Below, piece after piece: positions 56,218 through 64,000 of a stretch of 64,000 nt of DNA. A model generated the notes under the pieces. That model saw only the letters and a list, made by a program, of their open reading frames with translations, did not search any database and had not been told where the DNA came from. The DNA is from Priestia iocasae (GTDB lineage Bacteria > Bacillota > Bacilli > Bacillales > Bacillaceae_H), in the NCBI RefSeq assembly GCF_016909075.1, contig NZ_JAFBFC010000001.1, forward strand, positions 984,945-1,048,944. The letters run 5' to 3'. Every line of letters begins with the position of its first letter. The stretch's first letter is position 1. Made by a program: the position numbers and the translations under genes.

Positions 56218-57033
56218 ATGGACATTAATCAAGTTATTCGCGTAGTAGAAAATGTTAAACAAAAAACCCCGCTTGTACATAACATCACAAATGTCGTAGT
56301 CACAAACTTTACCGCAAATGGGCTATTAGCGTTAGGAGCATCACCAGTTATGGCCTATGCAAAAGAAGAAGTAGAAGATATGGCGAAAATTTCTAGGGCG
56401 CTTGTGTTAAACATTGGGACATTGAATGAGACAGAAGTGGAAGCGATGATTCTTGCTGGTAAATCTGCAAATGCACACGGTGTACCGATTGTGTTTGATC
56501 CTGTTGGAGCGGGTGCTACATCATATCGAACAAAAACTGCGCAACGTATTGTGGAAGAGTTGGATATTACAGTGTTAAGAGGGAATGCAGCAGAAGTAGC
56601 CAATGTAATGGGTGAGCAATGGCTTATTAAAGGTGTTGATGCTGGAGAAGGTCATGGTGATCTCGTTTCACTTGCAGAATCAGCGGCTAAGCAATTAAAA
56701 ACGGTTGTTGTCATAACAGGAAAACAAGACATCATCACAGATGGCGTAACGACTTACATTGTTCATAATGGCCATGTTTTATCAACGAAAGTGACAGGGG
56801 CAGGTTGTTTATTAAGTGCAGTAGTAGGGGCATGTATAGGGGTAGAAGAAAATCCATTAACGGCAGCTGTGTCAGCCGTCTCTTCCTATGGAGTTGCAGC
56901 AGAACTAGCTGCAATGAAAAAAGAGAAAGAGGGACCAGGTAGTTTTCAAGTCGAATTTTTAAATCAACTTTCTCATCTGTCTGCACAGCATATCAAACAG
57001 TATGCATCAATTGAAAAGAAAGAGAGTGTGTGA
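56218..57033 (+). CDS. thiM: Hydroxyethylthiazole kinase
   Basis: The 271-residue kinase begins [20 protein letters not shown] and has [34 protein letters not shown] and the [13 protein letters not shown] phosphate-binding loop. It phosphorylates the salvaged thiazole moiety. The ATG at 56218 follows AGGAGGATAAATAC. A longer frame from 56089 starts inside the riboswitch and is not used. It is first in thiM-thiD-thiE. Confidence 0.95.
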   Translation: MDINQVIRVVENVKQKTPLVHNITNVVVTNFTANGLLALGASPVMAYAKEEVEDMAKISRALVLNIGTLNETEVEAMILAGKSANAHGVPIVFDPVGAGATSYRTKTAQRIVEELDITVLRGNAAEVANVMGEQWLIKGVDAGEGHGDLVSLAESAAKQLKTVVVITGKQDIITDGVTTYIVHNGHVLSTKVTGAGCLLSAVVGACIGVEENPLTAAVSAVSSYGVAAELAAMKKEKEGPGSFQVEFLNQLSHLSAQHIKQYASIEKKESV

Positions 57034-57038
57034 GGACT

Positions 57039-57848
57039 ATGACAACATATAAAGCATTAACAATTGCGGGATCAGATAGTGGTGGAGGAGCTGGGATTCA
57101 AGCAGATTTAAAAACATTTCAAGAATTAAAAGCTTATGGAATGTCAGCCATAACGGCTGTAACGGCTCAAAACACATTAGGTGTGCAAGATGTGTATCCG
57201 ATGAGTGTGGCAGCAGTTGAAGCGCAAATTGATTCAATTGGTGCAGATCTTGGAGCTGATGCTGTAAAGACGGGTATGCTATTTAGCAGTGAAATCATTG
57301 AAGCGGTAGCCAATAAAATTAAGCAGTATAAGTGGGAGCGCATCGTTGTCGATCCAGTTATGATTGCAAAGGGTGGAGCGTCCTTATTACAGCAACAGGC
57401 TGTGCAAGCTTTAAAGGATCATCTACTTCCATTAGCGATGGTGATTACACCGAATATTCCAGAAGCAGAAGTATTAACAGACATGTCCATATCTAATTTA
57501 GATGAACGAATGGAAGCTGCCAAAAAGCTTCATAAAATGGGCGTACAGCATGTTGTTATTAAAGGTGGTCATGGAGAAGGAGAAGACCTTGTTGACCTTC
57601 TTTATGATGGCCAAGAGTTTTTATATATAACGAGCAAACGAATTCATACGAAAAATACCCACGGAACAGGTTGTACATTTGCGGCTGCTTTAACCGCACA
57701 GCTTGCAAAAGGAAGCTCGGTTCGCCAAGCAGTGGTCGTAGCAAAAGATTTCATTCAAGCAGCGATTGAAGAAGACTTGAAGATTGGAAACGGGCATGGT
57801 CCAACCAATCACTGGGCCTACCATCATAGACAAAAAGAAAACGCTTGA
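57039..57848 (+). CDS. thiD: Hydroxymethylpyrimidine (phosphate) kinase
   Basis: The 269-residue ribokinase-fold enzyme has TIAGSDSGGGAGIQADLKTF, DPVMIAKGG and THGTGCTFAAALTAQL. It phosphorylates HMP and HMP-phosphate to HMP-diphosphate, which also uses the product of TenA encoded elsewhere in the window. The ATG at 57039 lies six bases after the thiM stop; a GTG at 57030 overlapping the stop is an alternative. A PdxK-like activity is possible but less likely in this operon. Confidence 0.93.
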   Translation: MTTYKALTIAGSDSGGGAGIQADLKTFQELKAYGMSAITAVTAQNTLGVQDVYPMSVAAVEAQIDSIGADLGADAVKTGMLFSSEIIEAVANKIKQYKWERIVVDPVMIAKGGASLLQQQAVQALKDHLLPLAMVITPNIPEAEVLTDMSISNLDERMEAAKKLHKMGVQHVVIKGGHGEGEDLVDLLYDGQEFLYITSKRIHTKNTHGTGCTFAAALTAQLAKGSSVRQAVVVAKDFIQAAIEEDLKIGNGHGPTNHWAYHHRQKENA

Positions 57849-57861
57849 AGGGAAGGATTAG

Positions 57862-58530
57862 ATGGGGACTATTTCAGTAAATGAGATGAAGACTTTATTA
57901 CACGTTTATTTTATTATGGGAAGTAACAATTGCTACAATGACCCTAAAGAAGTGCTAACAAAAGCGATTGAAGGTGGGGCAACCCTCTTTCAATTTCGTG
58001 AAAAAGGAACCAATGCGTTAGTAGGAAAGGAGAAGGTGTTGTTTGCTAAAGAGTTACAACACATATGCAAACAGTATGGCGTGCCGTTCATCGTTAATGA
58101 TGACGTGGACTTAGCGATTGAACTCAATGCTGATGGTGTACATATCGGGCAAGACGATGAATCAGCAGGCATAGTGAGAAGACGAATAGGAGAAGGTAAA
58201 ATACTAGGTGTGTCTACTCATCATTTAGACGAAGTGAAACGAGCAATTGAGCAAGGTGCAGATTATGTAGGGATTGGGCCAGTGTTTGCGACAGTCACCA
58301 AAGAAGATGCAAAAGCGGTACGAGGAACCGTGCTTATTCGAGAAGTGAGAGAAAAAGGATTGAGCATTCCAATTGTGGGAATTGGTGGCATTACAGAGCA
58401 AAATGCAAAAGTAGTGATGGAAGCTGGTGGAGATGGTGTATCGGTTATTACTGCCATTAGTCAAGCAGAAAATCCACTTGAAACGACCAAGCGCCTAGCA
58501 GAGGTAGTATTTTTAAATTCAAAACAATAA
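57862..58530 (+). CDS. thiE: Thiamine phosphate synthase
   Basis: The 222-residue TIM-barrel enzyme has [40 protein letters not shown] and [13 protein letters not shown]. It joins HMP-diphosphate to thiazole phosphate, completing the salvage route from ThiM and ThiD. The ATG follows AAGGGAAGGATTAG. No thiazole-synthesis genes (thiS, thiG, thiO) accompany it here. Confidence 0.95.
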   Translation: MGTISVNEMKTLLHVYFIMGSNNCYNDPKEVLTKAIEGGATLFQFREKGTNALVGKEKVLFAKELQHICKQYGVPFIVNDDVDLAIELNADGVHIGQDDESAGIVRRRIGEGKILGVSTHHLDEVKRAIEQGADYVGIGPVFATVTKEDAKAVRGTVLIREVREKGLSIPIVGIGGITEQNAKVVMEAGGDGVSVITAISQAENPLETTKRLAEVVFLNSKQ

Positions 58531-58586
58531 ATTTTAAAAATTGATAGACAATTCTAATTTATTTGTTATAATGAGTTATATTAAAA

Positions 58587-58870
58587 TAACAATTCGTTGA
58601 TGAGAACGAGTACGTTGCGAGAGCTGTTCTACAGAGAACTGATGAGTAGCTGAGAATCAGTGTTCAGCACGCAGCCGAATATCCTCTCTGAGAAGATACG
58701 CTGAAGATAAAAATAAGTAGGTGTATCCGGCTTCCGCCGTTAACAGGGGCACGTATGAACACGTACGTGGCAGAGTGCTATGTCTTTTGTTAAGTGACAT
58801 AGAACGAGGGTGGTAACGCGAGAATACATATAAATCTCGTCCCTTTTTAGGGACGAGATTTTTTTATTTT
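58587..58870 (+). promoter_or_regulatory. T-box leader upstream of brnQ
   Basis: The leader contains a stem I with the loop-E pair GAGTA/GAA around the specifier (58597 and 58677 regions) and an apical GAGTAGCTGAGA loop. The T-box sequence is AGGGTGGTAACGCGAG (58807-58822), and the terminator AAATCTCGTCCC/GGGACGAGATTTTTTT ends at 58865. The TGGT bulge fits a tRNA with discriminator A. The specifier reads TAT if it follows GAA directly, or ATC (Ile) one base later; ATC suits the downstream transporter. Confidence 0.9.
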
Positions 58871-58951
58871 TATAGGTGGTGATTGTAGTGGATAGTGACA
58901 TTGATATTTTGTATATAAAACGAATGCATAAATGTGCGAGGAGGAATCATC

Positions 58952-60289
58952 ATGAAAACTTTATCCAAAAAAGACACGTTATTTACTAGCTTAATGTTAT
59001 TCTCATTATTTTTCGGAGCGGGCAATTTAATTTTCCCTCCATTTTTAGGTCAATCTGCTGGAACAGCTTTTTGGCCAGCGATGATTGGGTTTATTCTTTC
59101 TGCAGTTGGTCTTCCGATTCTTGGTGTGATTGCAGTAGCAAAATCAGAGGGTCTACACGTATTGGCAAGCCGTGTTCATCCTATGTTTGCGATGGTTTTT
59201 ACAGTGATTATTTATTTAGCAATTGGTCCACTTTTAGGCATTCCACGAGCAAGTAGTTTAGCATTTGAAATGGGTGTACAACCATTTTTACCAAATGGTA
59301 TGAAGGGGGCAGGAGCATTATTCCTTTATACATTTGTTTACTTTTGTGTTGCTTATTGGCTCGCGTTAAAACCAGGAAAGCTTGTTGATCGTTTTGGTAA
59401 ATTGCTGACGCCTCTATTATTAACGTTAATTGTCCTCATCGTGGTACGTGCATTGTTTCATCCATTTGGAGAACCAACTCCACCAGTAAACAGCTATGCG
59501 AAGAATCCATTCACAACAGGGTTTTTAGAAGGATACTTCACAATGGACACGATTGCCGCATTGAATTTTGGAATTGTTATTTCGCTTACGTTTAAGCAAA
59601 TGGGAATGACCGATAAAAAGCAAGTTGTATCATCATCTGTACGTGCAGGTGTTGTTGCTGTCCTGGTGTTAACGTTTATTTATGTCATGCTTGCTTATTT
59701 AGGATCGTTACATGGAGGTTCAACTGAAAATGGTGCTCAAACATTAACAGAAATTGTCTTCACGTTATTTGGCCCTGTTGGAGCAGTACTGTTAGGGTTA
59801 GTCTTTACATTGGCTTGTTTAACAACCTCTGTTGGATTAGTGACATCATGTAGTCAATATTTTGCTAAAATTGTTCCGGCGTTATCATATCGTATGTGGG
59901 TGACTGTCTTTGCTGGATTTAGCTTATTAGTTGCAAATCTAGGCCTAACGAAAATTTTACAGGTTTCGGTTCCAGCTCTTACAGCTATTTATCCCGTTGC
60001 CATATTATTAATTGTCTTGTCATTTGTAGATCATTGGTTTGGTGGTCATCGAGCTGTGTATGGTTTTGCTACATTATTTGTTTCGGTTGTAAGTACGACA
60101 GATGCCTTGATGCAAGCTGGATTAGATGTCGGGGGGATAGGGAAGTTTGTAAAAAGTCTTCCGTTTTACGAAGTTGGATTTAGCTGGCTTGTTCCGACGG
60201 GAGTTGGATTATTGCTTGGGTTAGTATTTAAAATGGTAATACCACATAAATTAACAGACAAACAAATGGAAGGAACGCCAGCGAAGTAA
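58952..60289 (+). CDS. brnQ: Branched-chain amino acid transporter (LIVCS family)
   Basis: The 445-residue membrane protein has about twelve hydrophobic segments and begins LFTSLMLFSLFFGAGNLIFP then PFLGQSAGTAFWPAM, the family signature. It imports isoleucine, leucine and valine with sodium or protons. The ATG at 58952 follows GCGAGGAGGAATCATC. The T-box leader upstream ties expression to an uncharged tRNA. A 33-codon frame starting GTG at 58888 overlaps its start and could influence translation. Confidence 0.93.
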   Translation: MKTLSKKDTLFTSLMLFSLFFGAGNLIFPPFLGQSAGTAFWPAMIGFILSAVGLPILGVIAVAKSEGLHVLASRVHPMFAMVFTVIIYLAIGPLLGIPRASSLAFEMGVQPFLPNGMKGAGALFLYTFVYFCVAYWLALKPGKLVDRFGKLLTPLLLTLIVLIVVRALFHPFGEPTPPVNSYAKNPFTTGFLEGYFTMDTIAALNFGIVISLTFKQMGMTDKKQVVSSSVRAGVVAVLVLTFIYVMLAYLGSLHGGSTENGAQTLTEIVFTLFGPVGAVLLGLVFTLACLTTSVGLVTSCSQYFAKIVPALSYRMWVTVFAGFSLLVANLGLTKILQVSVPALTAIYPVAILLIVLSFVDHWFGGHRAVYGFATLFVSVVSTTDALMQAGLDVGGIGKFVKSLPFYEVGFSWLVPTGVGLLLGLVFKMVIPHKLTDKQMEGTPAK

Positions 60290-60322
60290 CAAAGCCATTC
60301 AATTGTATTTGGATTCTTAACG

Positions 60323-60377
60323 GAAGGCTCTGTGTTAAAAGGGAAAAAGCCCTCTATTTGACACAGAGCCTTCTTTT
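60323..60377. terminator. Bidirectional terminator after brnQ
   Basis: GAAGGCTCTGTGT pairs with ACACAGAGCCTTC, and short T-rich runs follow on both strands. Confidence 0.82.
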
Positions 60378-60391
60378 CTCATTTTAATGAT

Positions 60392-61741
60392 TTATGAGAC
60401 GTTTTCTTCTTTTTGTTTCCAAACAGATTTCATTTTTAGTAAAACCAATCCGATAAGGCCAACAAATAAAAGGCTAATAAAAAAGCTTGGACGACTGGAT
60501 TTTTCAATAATGGTGCCGCTAATTGCTAAGACGATAAACACCATGCTTAGAAGCTGTTTCATCTTGTCTCCCGCTGTTAATTCCAGAAGCTTACGTGAAG
60601 AGAGTAAAATGAAAAACCAATTGTAAAGCAGCATAAGACCAGCAGCGGTTGTAATGTATTCGTACACTTTTCCCGGCATTAAAAAGGCAGCGAGAATTGA
60701 AGCAATAAGCCCAAGGATCGTAAGTCCAAGCGAAGGCAAAGATACTTTCAATTTCCCCTTATTTTTTTTAGCAAATAAAGACGGTGCATCTCCATCTTCA
60801 GCAAGTGTGACAAGTAAATTTGTTACAGCGAACATTGAAGCAATCATTGTTGAAAAGCCAGCAATAATAAGGGCAGCGTTAAAAACATGAGGGAAAAAAT
60901 CAAGGTTATAGTCAGCTAGCGCTGTAACAAATGGGCTTTCTTTTTGATTAAAGGCATCTCTGGATGTTAAGATGATGGCTAGCCCAACTGAAAGGATATA
61001 AATAGCTGTTAAAACAATGAGCATTACAGTACCAGATTTAGCAGCTTCTTTTTTTTCTTTTAAATTTATTGCCATAAGCCCCATAATTTCAATTCCACCG
61101 AATGCATAAAACGCATAAATGAGTGCTCCCCATAACCCAAATAACCCAGCACCAAAAAAGTCATCAATTGTATTAGGTATATTAATAGAAGGATTGTCTT
61201 TTAACACACCAAACACGGCTAAAAGAGCAATAATAATAAACATAACAATAGCACCGATTTTCATTAGAGCAAACACATTTTCTAAACGTTCAAACCCTTT
61301 TGTACCAATTAATAGAACGGCAAGCCCTAAAATAGCGTATCCCGAAGCAAACACCCAAAGCGGTAAATTTGGAAACCAGAACTTTGAAAAGATAGAAAGT
61401 GCTGTTAGCTGACTTCCCATTATGAGAATTTCTGATAACCAATAAACCCAACCACAGCTGAATCCAGCCCAATGGCCGTAAGCATTTTTTGCATATGCAC
61501 AAAATGATCCTTTTTGAGGATCATTAGCCGTCATTTTTGCAAGAGTGTTAAATACAATGTAAGTTGAAAAAGCAGCAACAAGAAATGCCAGAAGAGTAGC
61601 GAGACCAGCTTTTTTAATTGCAATTCCAGAAGCGAGAAAAAAACCTGTTCCAATAATACAGCCCACTCCAATTAATGACAATTGCCACCACTTTAAATCA
61701 CCGCTTTCTTTCTTTGAGGCGCTACATGCTGGCTTCTCCAT
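60392..61741 (-). CDS. Amino acid permease of the APC family
   Basis: The 449-residue protein has twelve hydrophobic segments and the APC helix 1 motif LIGVGCIIGTGFFLASGIAI. The helix 6 region AFYAFGGIEIMGLMAINL is also typical. The family imports amino acids by proton symport. It resembles Bacillus YbgF/YdgF-like permeases, but the substrate cannot be assigned. It is convergent to brnQ and preceded by a GGAGACAGTGAA ribosome site. The 205 bases upstream (61742-61946) hold no gene. Confidence 0.9.
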   Translation of the reverse strand: MEKPACSASKKESGDLKWWQLSLIGVGCIIGTGFFLASGIAIKKAGLATLLAFLVAAFSTYIVFNTLAKMTANDPQKGSFCAYAKNAYGHWAGFSCGWVYWLSEILIMGSQLTALSIFSKFWFPNLPLWVFASGYAILGLAVLLIGTKGFERLENVFALMKIGAIVMFIIIALLAVFGVLKDNPSINIPNTIDDFFGAGLFGLWGALIYAFYAFGGIEIMGLMAINLKEKKEAAKSGTVMLIVLTAIYILSVGLAIILTSRDAFNQKESPFVTALADYNLDFFPHVFNAALIIAGFSTMIASMFAVTNLLVTLAEDGDAPSLFAKKNKGKLKVSLPSLGLTILGLIASILAAFLMPGKVYEYITTAAGLMLLYNWFFILLSSRKLLELTAGDKMKQLLSMVFIVLAISGTIIEKSSRPSFFISLLFVGLIGLVLLKMKSVWKQKEENVS

Positions 61742-61946
61742 TTCACTGTCTCCTTTAGAGTAACGTTATTCATACGGTTACTAGTGTTTCTTGAAAAAGT
61801 GAATTTATGCAAAATAAGAGCTTTACTAAAAGCTACGAGAAGGGAGAAGTCTTTAATGCAACATGCCTTTTCTATCTGCTAATATAACTAAGTTTTAAAG
61901 TCAAGGGACGTTTTAGACAAAGTATACTGAGGTACATTATTCTTTT

Positions 61947-62936
61947 TTATGTTGACTCCCTAATGATTAGCTCAAAAGGTAATTGTATAACTTCTCTTTC
62001 AATATTTTCATCATGTTGTATATTTTCTAATATTTTTTGAACAGACTTTCTCCCCAGTTCAAAAATAGGAATTCCAATACTCGTTATAGTAGGGGTGGTC
62101 ACTTGACAAATTAATTGATTGTCGAAGCCTATTACCGCTAAATCTTTAGGTACATGATAATTCCTACTAATTGCTTCCTTAATGATTCCTGCTGCTACTT
62201 GATCACTACCAGTAAAAATGGCCGTTGGCTTCTCTGCCATCCCATCTAATTTCTTAAAAATGTTAAAGCCATCTTTTATATCAAAAGCTCGATCAAATAT
62301 CCATTCTGTATGAACCAATAAGTTTTCTTCCTTTAATGCTAATGAAAATCCCTTCATTCTTTCTGCTTGAGCTTGACTATAGAAAGTATCAAAGCAAAAA
62401 CCAATATTAGTATGTCCTCTCTGTATTAAATGCTTTACAGCTATATATGTAGCTTTAAACTCATCATAACAAATGATAGGAATGGGAGCACTTTCATGAT
62501 ATTCATTGCACAATAATATTGGACCATATGCTAGATAGGGCTCTAATGTGGACCATTCATTCTCTAAAGAGCATAAAATGACGCCATCAATTTCTTTGTT
62601 TTTAAGTAGATTTATTGTTTCTAGTTCAATTTCTTTCTTATAAAAAGTTTGATAGATAAGTACTTTATAGCCTTGATCAAATGCCTGATTGGATATTCCT
62701 TTCGTTAATTGAGAAAAAAATGGATGATCAATACTAGGTATAGAAATAGCAATTGTTCTTGTTTTATTTGTACGTAAGTGCCTTGCTAATGAATTAGGAG
62801 AATAATCCAGTTCTTTTATCACATCTAATATCTTTTTGCGCTTTTCTTCAGAAACATAAGGGTGATTATTTAACACTCTAGATACTGTTGTCTTTGATAC
62901 TTTACAGATTTTTGCTATTTCATCAATGTTAGGCAT
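61947..62936 (-). CDS. ntdR: LacI-family regulator, NtdR-like
   Basis: The 329-residue protein has the LacI helix-turn-helix (IDEIAKICKVSKTTVSRVLN) and an effector domain (IAISIPSIDHPFFSQLTKGI, AVIGFDNQLICQVTTPTITS). It is divergent from an ntdB-like gene. In B. subtilis, NtdR (YhjM) is the LacI-type regulator adjoining ntdABC and activates it in response to neotrehalosadiamine. The name is given for this synteny; a direct comparison has not been made. The shared promoter region is 62937-63042. Confidence 0.8.
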   Translation of the reverse strand: MPNIDEIAKICKVSKTTVSRVLNNHPYVSEEKRKKILDVIKELDYSPNSLARHLRTNKTRTIAISIPSIDHPFFSQLTKGISNQAFDQGYKVLIYQTFYKKEIELETINLLKNKEIDGVILCSLENEWSTLEPYLAYGPILLCNEYHESAPIPIICYDEFKATYIAVKHLIQRGHTNIGFCFDTFYSQAQAERMKGFSLALKEENLLVHTEWIFDRAFDIKDGFNIFKKLDGMAEKPTAIFTGSDQVAAGIIKEAISRNYHVPKDLAVIGFDNQLICQVTTPTITSIGIPIFELGRKSVQKILENIQHDENIEREVIQLPFELIIREST

Positions 62937-62961
62937 AAAGTCACTTCCTTAAAAAAATATG

Positions 62962-62990
62962 TTGACATGTTATCGATTTCACAAATTAAT
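62962..62990 (+). promoter_or_regulatory. Promoter candidate for the ntdB-like gene
   Basis: TTGACA is followed after 17 bases by ATTAAT. The TGTTATCGATTTCACA between them has the AT-CGAT centre seen in many LacI-family sites and is a candidate NtdR-binding sequence. Confidence 0.5.
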
Positions 62991-63042
62991 ATCTACTTGT
63001 AAAATATATCATTACCTTAACAAAATTTGGAGGTAGTATTAA

Positions 63043-63894
63043 GTGTTCTTAAATAAGATTGGTAAATGTAGACAAGTGAATGAAGTTAAGAATCCTAAAT
63101 ATCTCATATTTTTTGATTTTGATGAAACGTATTATCCACACGAAAGTAATGAATATCGACAGGAAAAGATTCGAGAGTTAGAAAATTATTTATTCAATAA
63201 ATCATGGCAACAGCAACTTATATTTGGATGGGTTACAGGAAGCAGTATCGAGTCAGTTATAAGGAAAATGGAAAAGGGTAAAATTGAATTATTTCCACAT
63301 TTTATAGCAAGTAATTTAGGAACTGAAATTACTTATTTTGATGAGAATCACTTGAATATAACGGATTCTGATTGGAATGAGTTGTTAGAACAAACTAAAT
63401 TTTCAGCTGATAAAGTTGAAAATATTGTAAAAGTACTAAATGATAAGTATGACATCATTTTAGAACCACAAACCAATATAGGTAGTTCACGATTTAAAAA
63501 GAATTACTATTATAAAGAACAAACCCTTATCGTGGATGAGAATAACATTGAAAAAATAAGAAAGGTAGCAAAGGAAAACGACATTTTTGTGAATATTAAT
63601 AGATGTAATCCATTGGCTGGAGATCCGGAGGACAGTTATGATGTAGACTTTATTCCTGTTGGTACAGGCAAAGATAAAATTGTAGAGTTTATGCTTAATA
63701 AATACAAAGTTAGCCAAAATGACGCTTTTGCTTTTGGAGATAGTGGAAATGATTTATTGATGCTTAAGTCGGTTACGCATGGCTTCTTAGTGGAGAATGC
63801 GACAGAAGAAGCTAAATCAAAACATTCGAAAGTTTCTATCGGTGAATATGCTGAGGGTATTTTAAATACATTACAATCTATCATTGAAGATTGA
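63043..63894 (+). CDS. ntdB: Kanosamine-6-phosphate phosphatase-like HAD enzyme (NtdB-like)
   Basis: The 283-residue HAD phosphatase has motif I FFDFDETYYPH, motif II GWVTGSSIES and motif IV FAFGDSGNDLLML. The central stretches PHFIASNLGTEITYF and NRCNPLAGDPEDSYDVDFIP closely match what I recall of B. subtilis NtdB, which dephosphorylates kanosamine 6-phosphate. The GTG start follows TTTGGAGGT. NtdA and NtdC, which make the substrate, are not next to it; an IS-like end lies directly after the stop. In B. subtilis the order is ntdA-ntdB-ntdC. Confidence 0.88.
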   Translation: MFLNKIGKCRQVNEVKNPKYLIFFDFDETYYPHESNEYRQEKIRELENYLFNKSWQQQLIFGWVTGSSIESVIRKMEKGKIELFPHFIASNLGTEITYFDENHLNITDSDWNELLEQTKFSADKVENIVKVLNDKYDIILEPQTNIGSSRFKKNYYYKEQTLIVDENNIEKIRKVAKENDIFVNINRCNPLAGDPEDSYDVDFIPVGTGKDKIVEFMLNKYKVSQNDAFAFGDSGNDLLMLKSVTHGFLVENATEEAKSKHSKVSIGEYAEGILNTLQSIIED

Positions 63895-64000
63895 ACTACC
63901 CACCCCTTATTGACCTCACGGTCTAATTGAAGTGGGGGATTCCTAAGAACACAAACCTATCGGTTTGTTATTGATTAGGCTATCCCCGCAGTTCCTGCGG
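63895..64000. mobile_element. Probable end of an IS200/IS605-family element (cut by window edge)
   Basis: Directly after the ntdB stop the sequence changes to CCCACCCCTTATTGACCTCA, then GAAGTGGGGGATTCCTAAGA. There is an inner GACC/GGTC hairpin, an AACC/GGTT hairpin and a perfect CCGCAG/CTGCGG hairpin at 63986-64000. GTGGGGGATTC-type ends with subterminal hairpins are typical of the right end of IS605/TnpB elements. Read that way, the tnpB gene would lie on the minus strand beyond 64000. No transposase frame is visible in the window. Confidence 0.65.

Noticed and set aside
63895..64000. Possible CRISPR repeat or rRNA fragment at the right edge
   Set aside because: The hairpins are all different and there is no regular spacing; the GTGGGGGATTC context fits an insertion-sequence end better.

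Overview
The window is a low-GC Firmicute chromosome segment from a spore-forming Bacillaceae, most like Bacillus or Priestia; the species cannot be fixed from the sequence. The reasons are strong AAGGAGG-type ribosome binding sites, a gerA-type germinant receptor operon, an sspH-type spore gene, an ispA-type intracellular protease, the htrB/cssRS locus arrangement known from B. subtilis, and T-box and TPP riboswitches. Almost all of it is ordinary chromosomal backbone, with catabolic and accessory cassettes inserted.

Layout: 0-4.3 kb holds the end of msrB, a tldD/pmbA protease pair and a lone ECF-type sigma factor. 4.4-11.6 kb holds prfC, a small membrane protein, the fructose operon fruR-fruK-fruA and an aspartate kinase. 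11.6-14.2 kb, mostly on the minus strand, holds a microbial rhodopsin of the xenorhodopsin type and a YeeE/YedE sulfur-compound transporter. 14.2-19.4 kb is an envelope-stress block: cssS/cssR, divergent htrB-prsA, and a Cu/Zn superoxide dismutase-like lipoprotein. 19.7-24.1 kb is a four-gene germinant receptor operon. 24.1-32.3 kb is mixed: an attenuator-like leader with a hydrophobic peptide, ispA, a phytoene-desaturase-family oxidoreductase, a MerR-headed coiled-coil protein, an ArsR/aldehyde dehydrogenase pair, sspH, a cold-shock gene and riboswitch-controlled tenA. 32.8-39.7 kb carries transporters and housekeeping enzymes. 39.9-45.8 kb is a five-gene acyl-CoA oxidation operon. 45.8-48 kb holds a LysM cell-wall hydrolase and cardiolipin synthase. 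48.2-53.2 kb is a LacI-controlled ThuA/Gfo-Idh-MocA/TIM-barrel sugar cassette. 53.4-60.3 kb holds a DNA glycosylase, an SH3-repeat amidase, thiMDE under a TPP riboswitch and brnQ under a T-box. 60.4-64 kb holds an amino acid permease, an ntdR/ntdB-like pair for kanosamine or neotrehalosadiamine metabolism, and the likely end of an IS200/IS605-type element cut by the window edge.

The most interesting item is the rhodopsin at 11595-12320. It has the retinal lysine, a proline at the position of bacteriorhodopsin Asp212, and an Asp seven residues after the lysine. That combination marks the xenorhodopsin group, which includes light-driven inward proton pumps. Other items for a second look are a two-copy structured intergenic repeat (3299-3411 and 12373-12484), the leader/terminator/peptide unit at 24158-24464, the transporter-less keto-sugar cassette, the ntdB/IS junction, and the RacA-like MerR protein with a Trp/Lys tail. 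I saw no tRNA, rRNA, CRISPR array or prophage. All assignments come from reading the sequence and remembered family knowledge; no database search was run.
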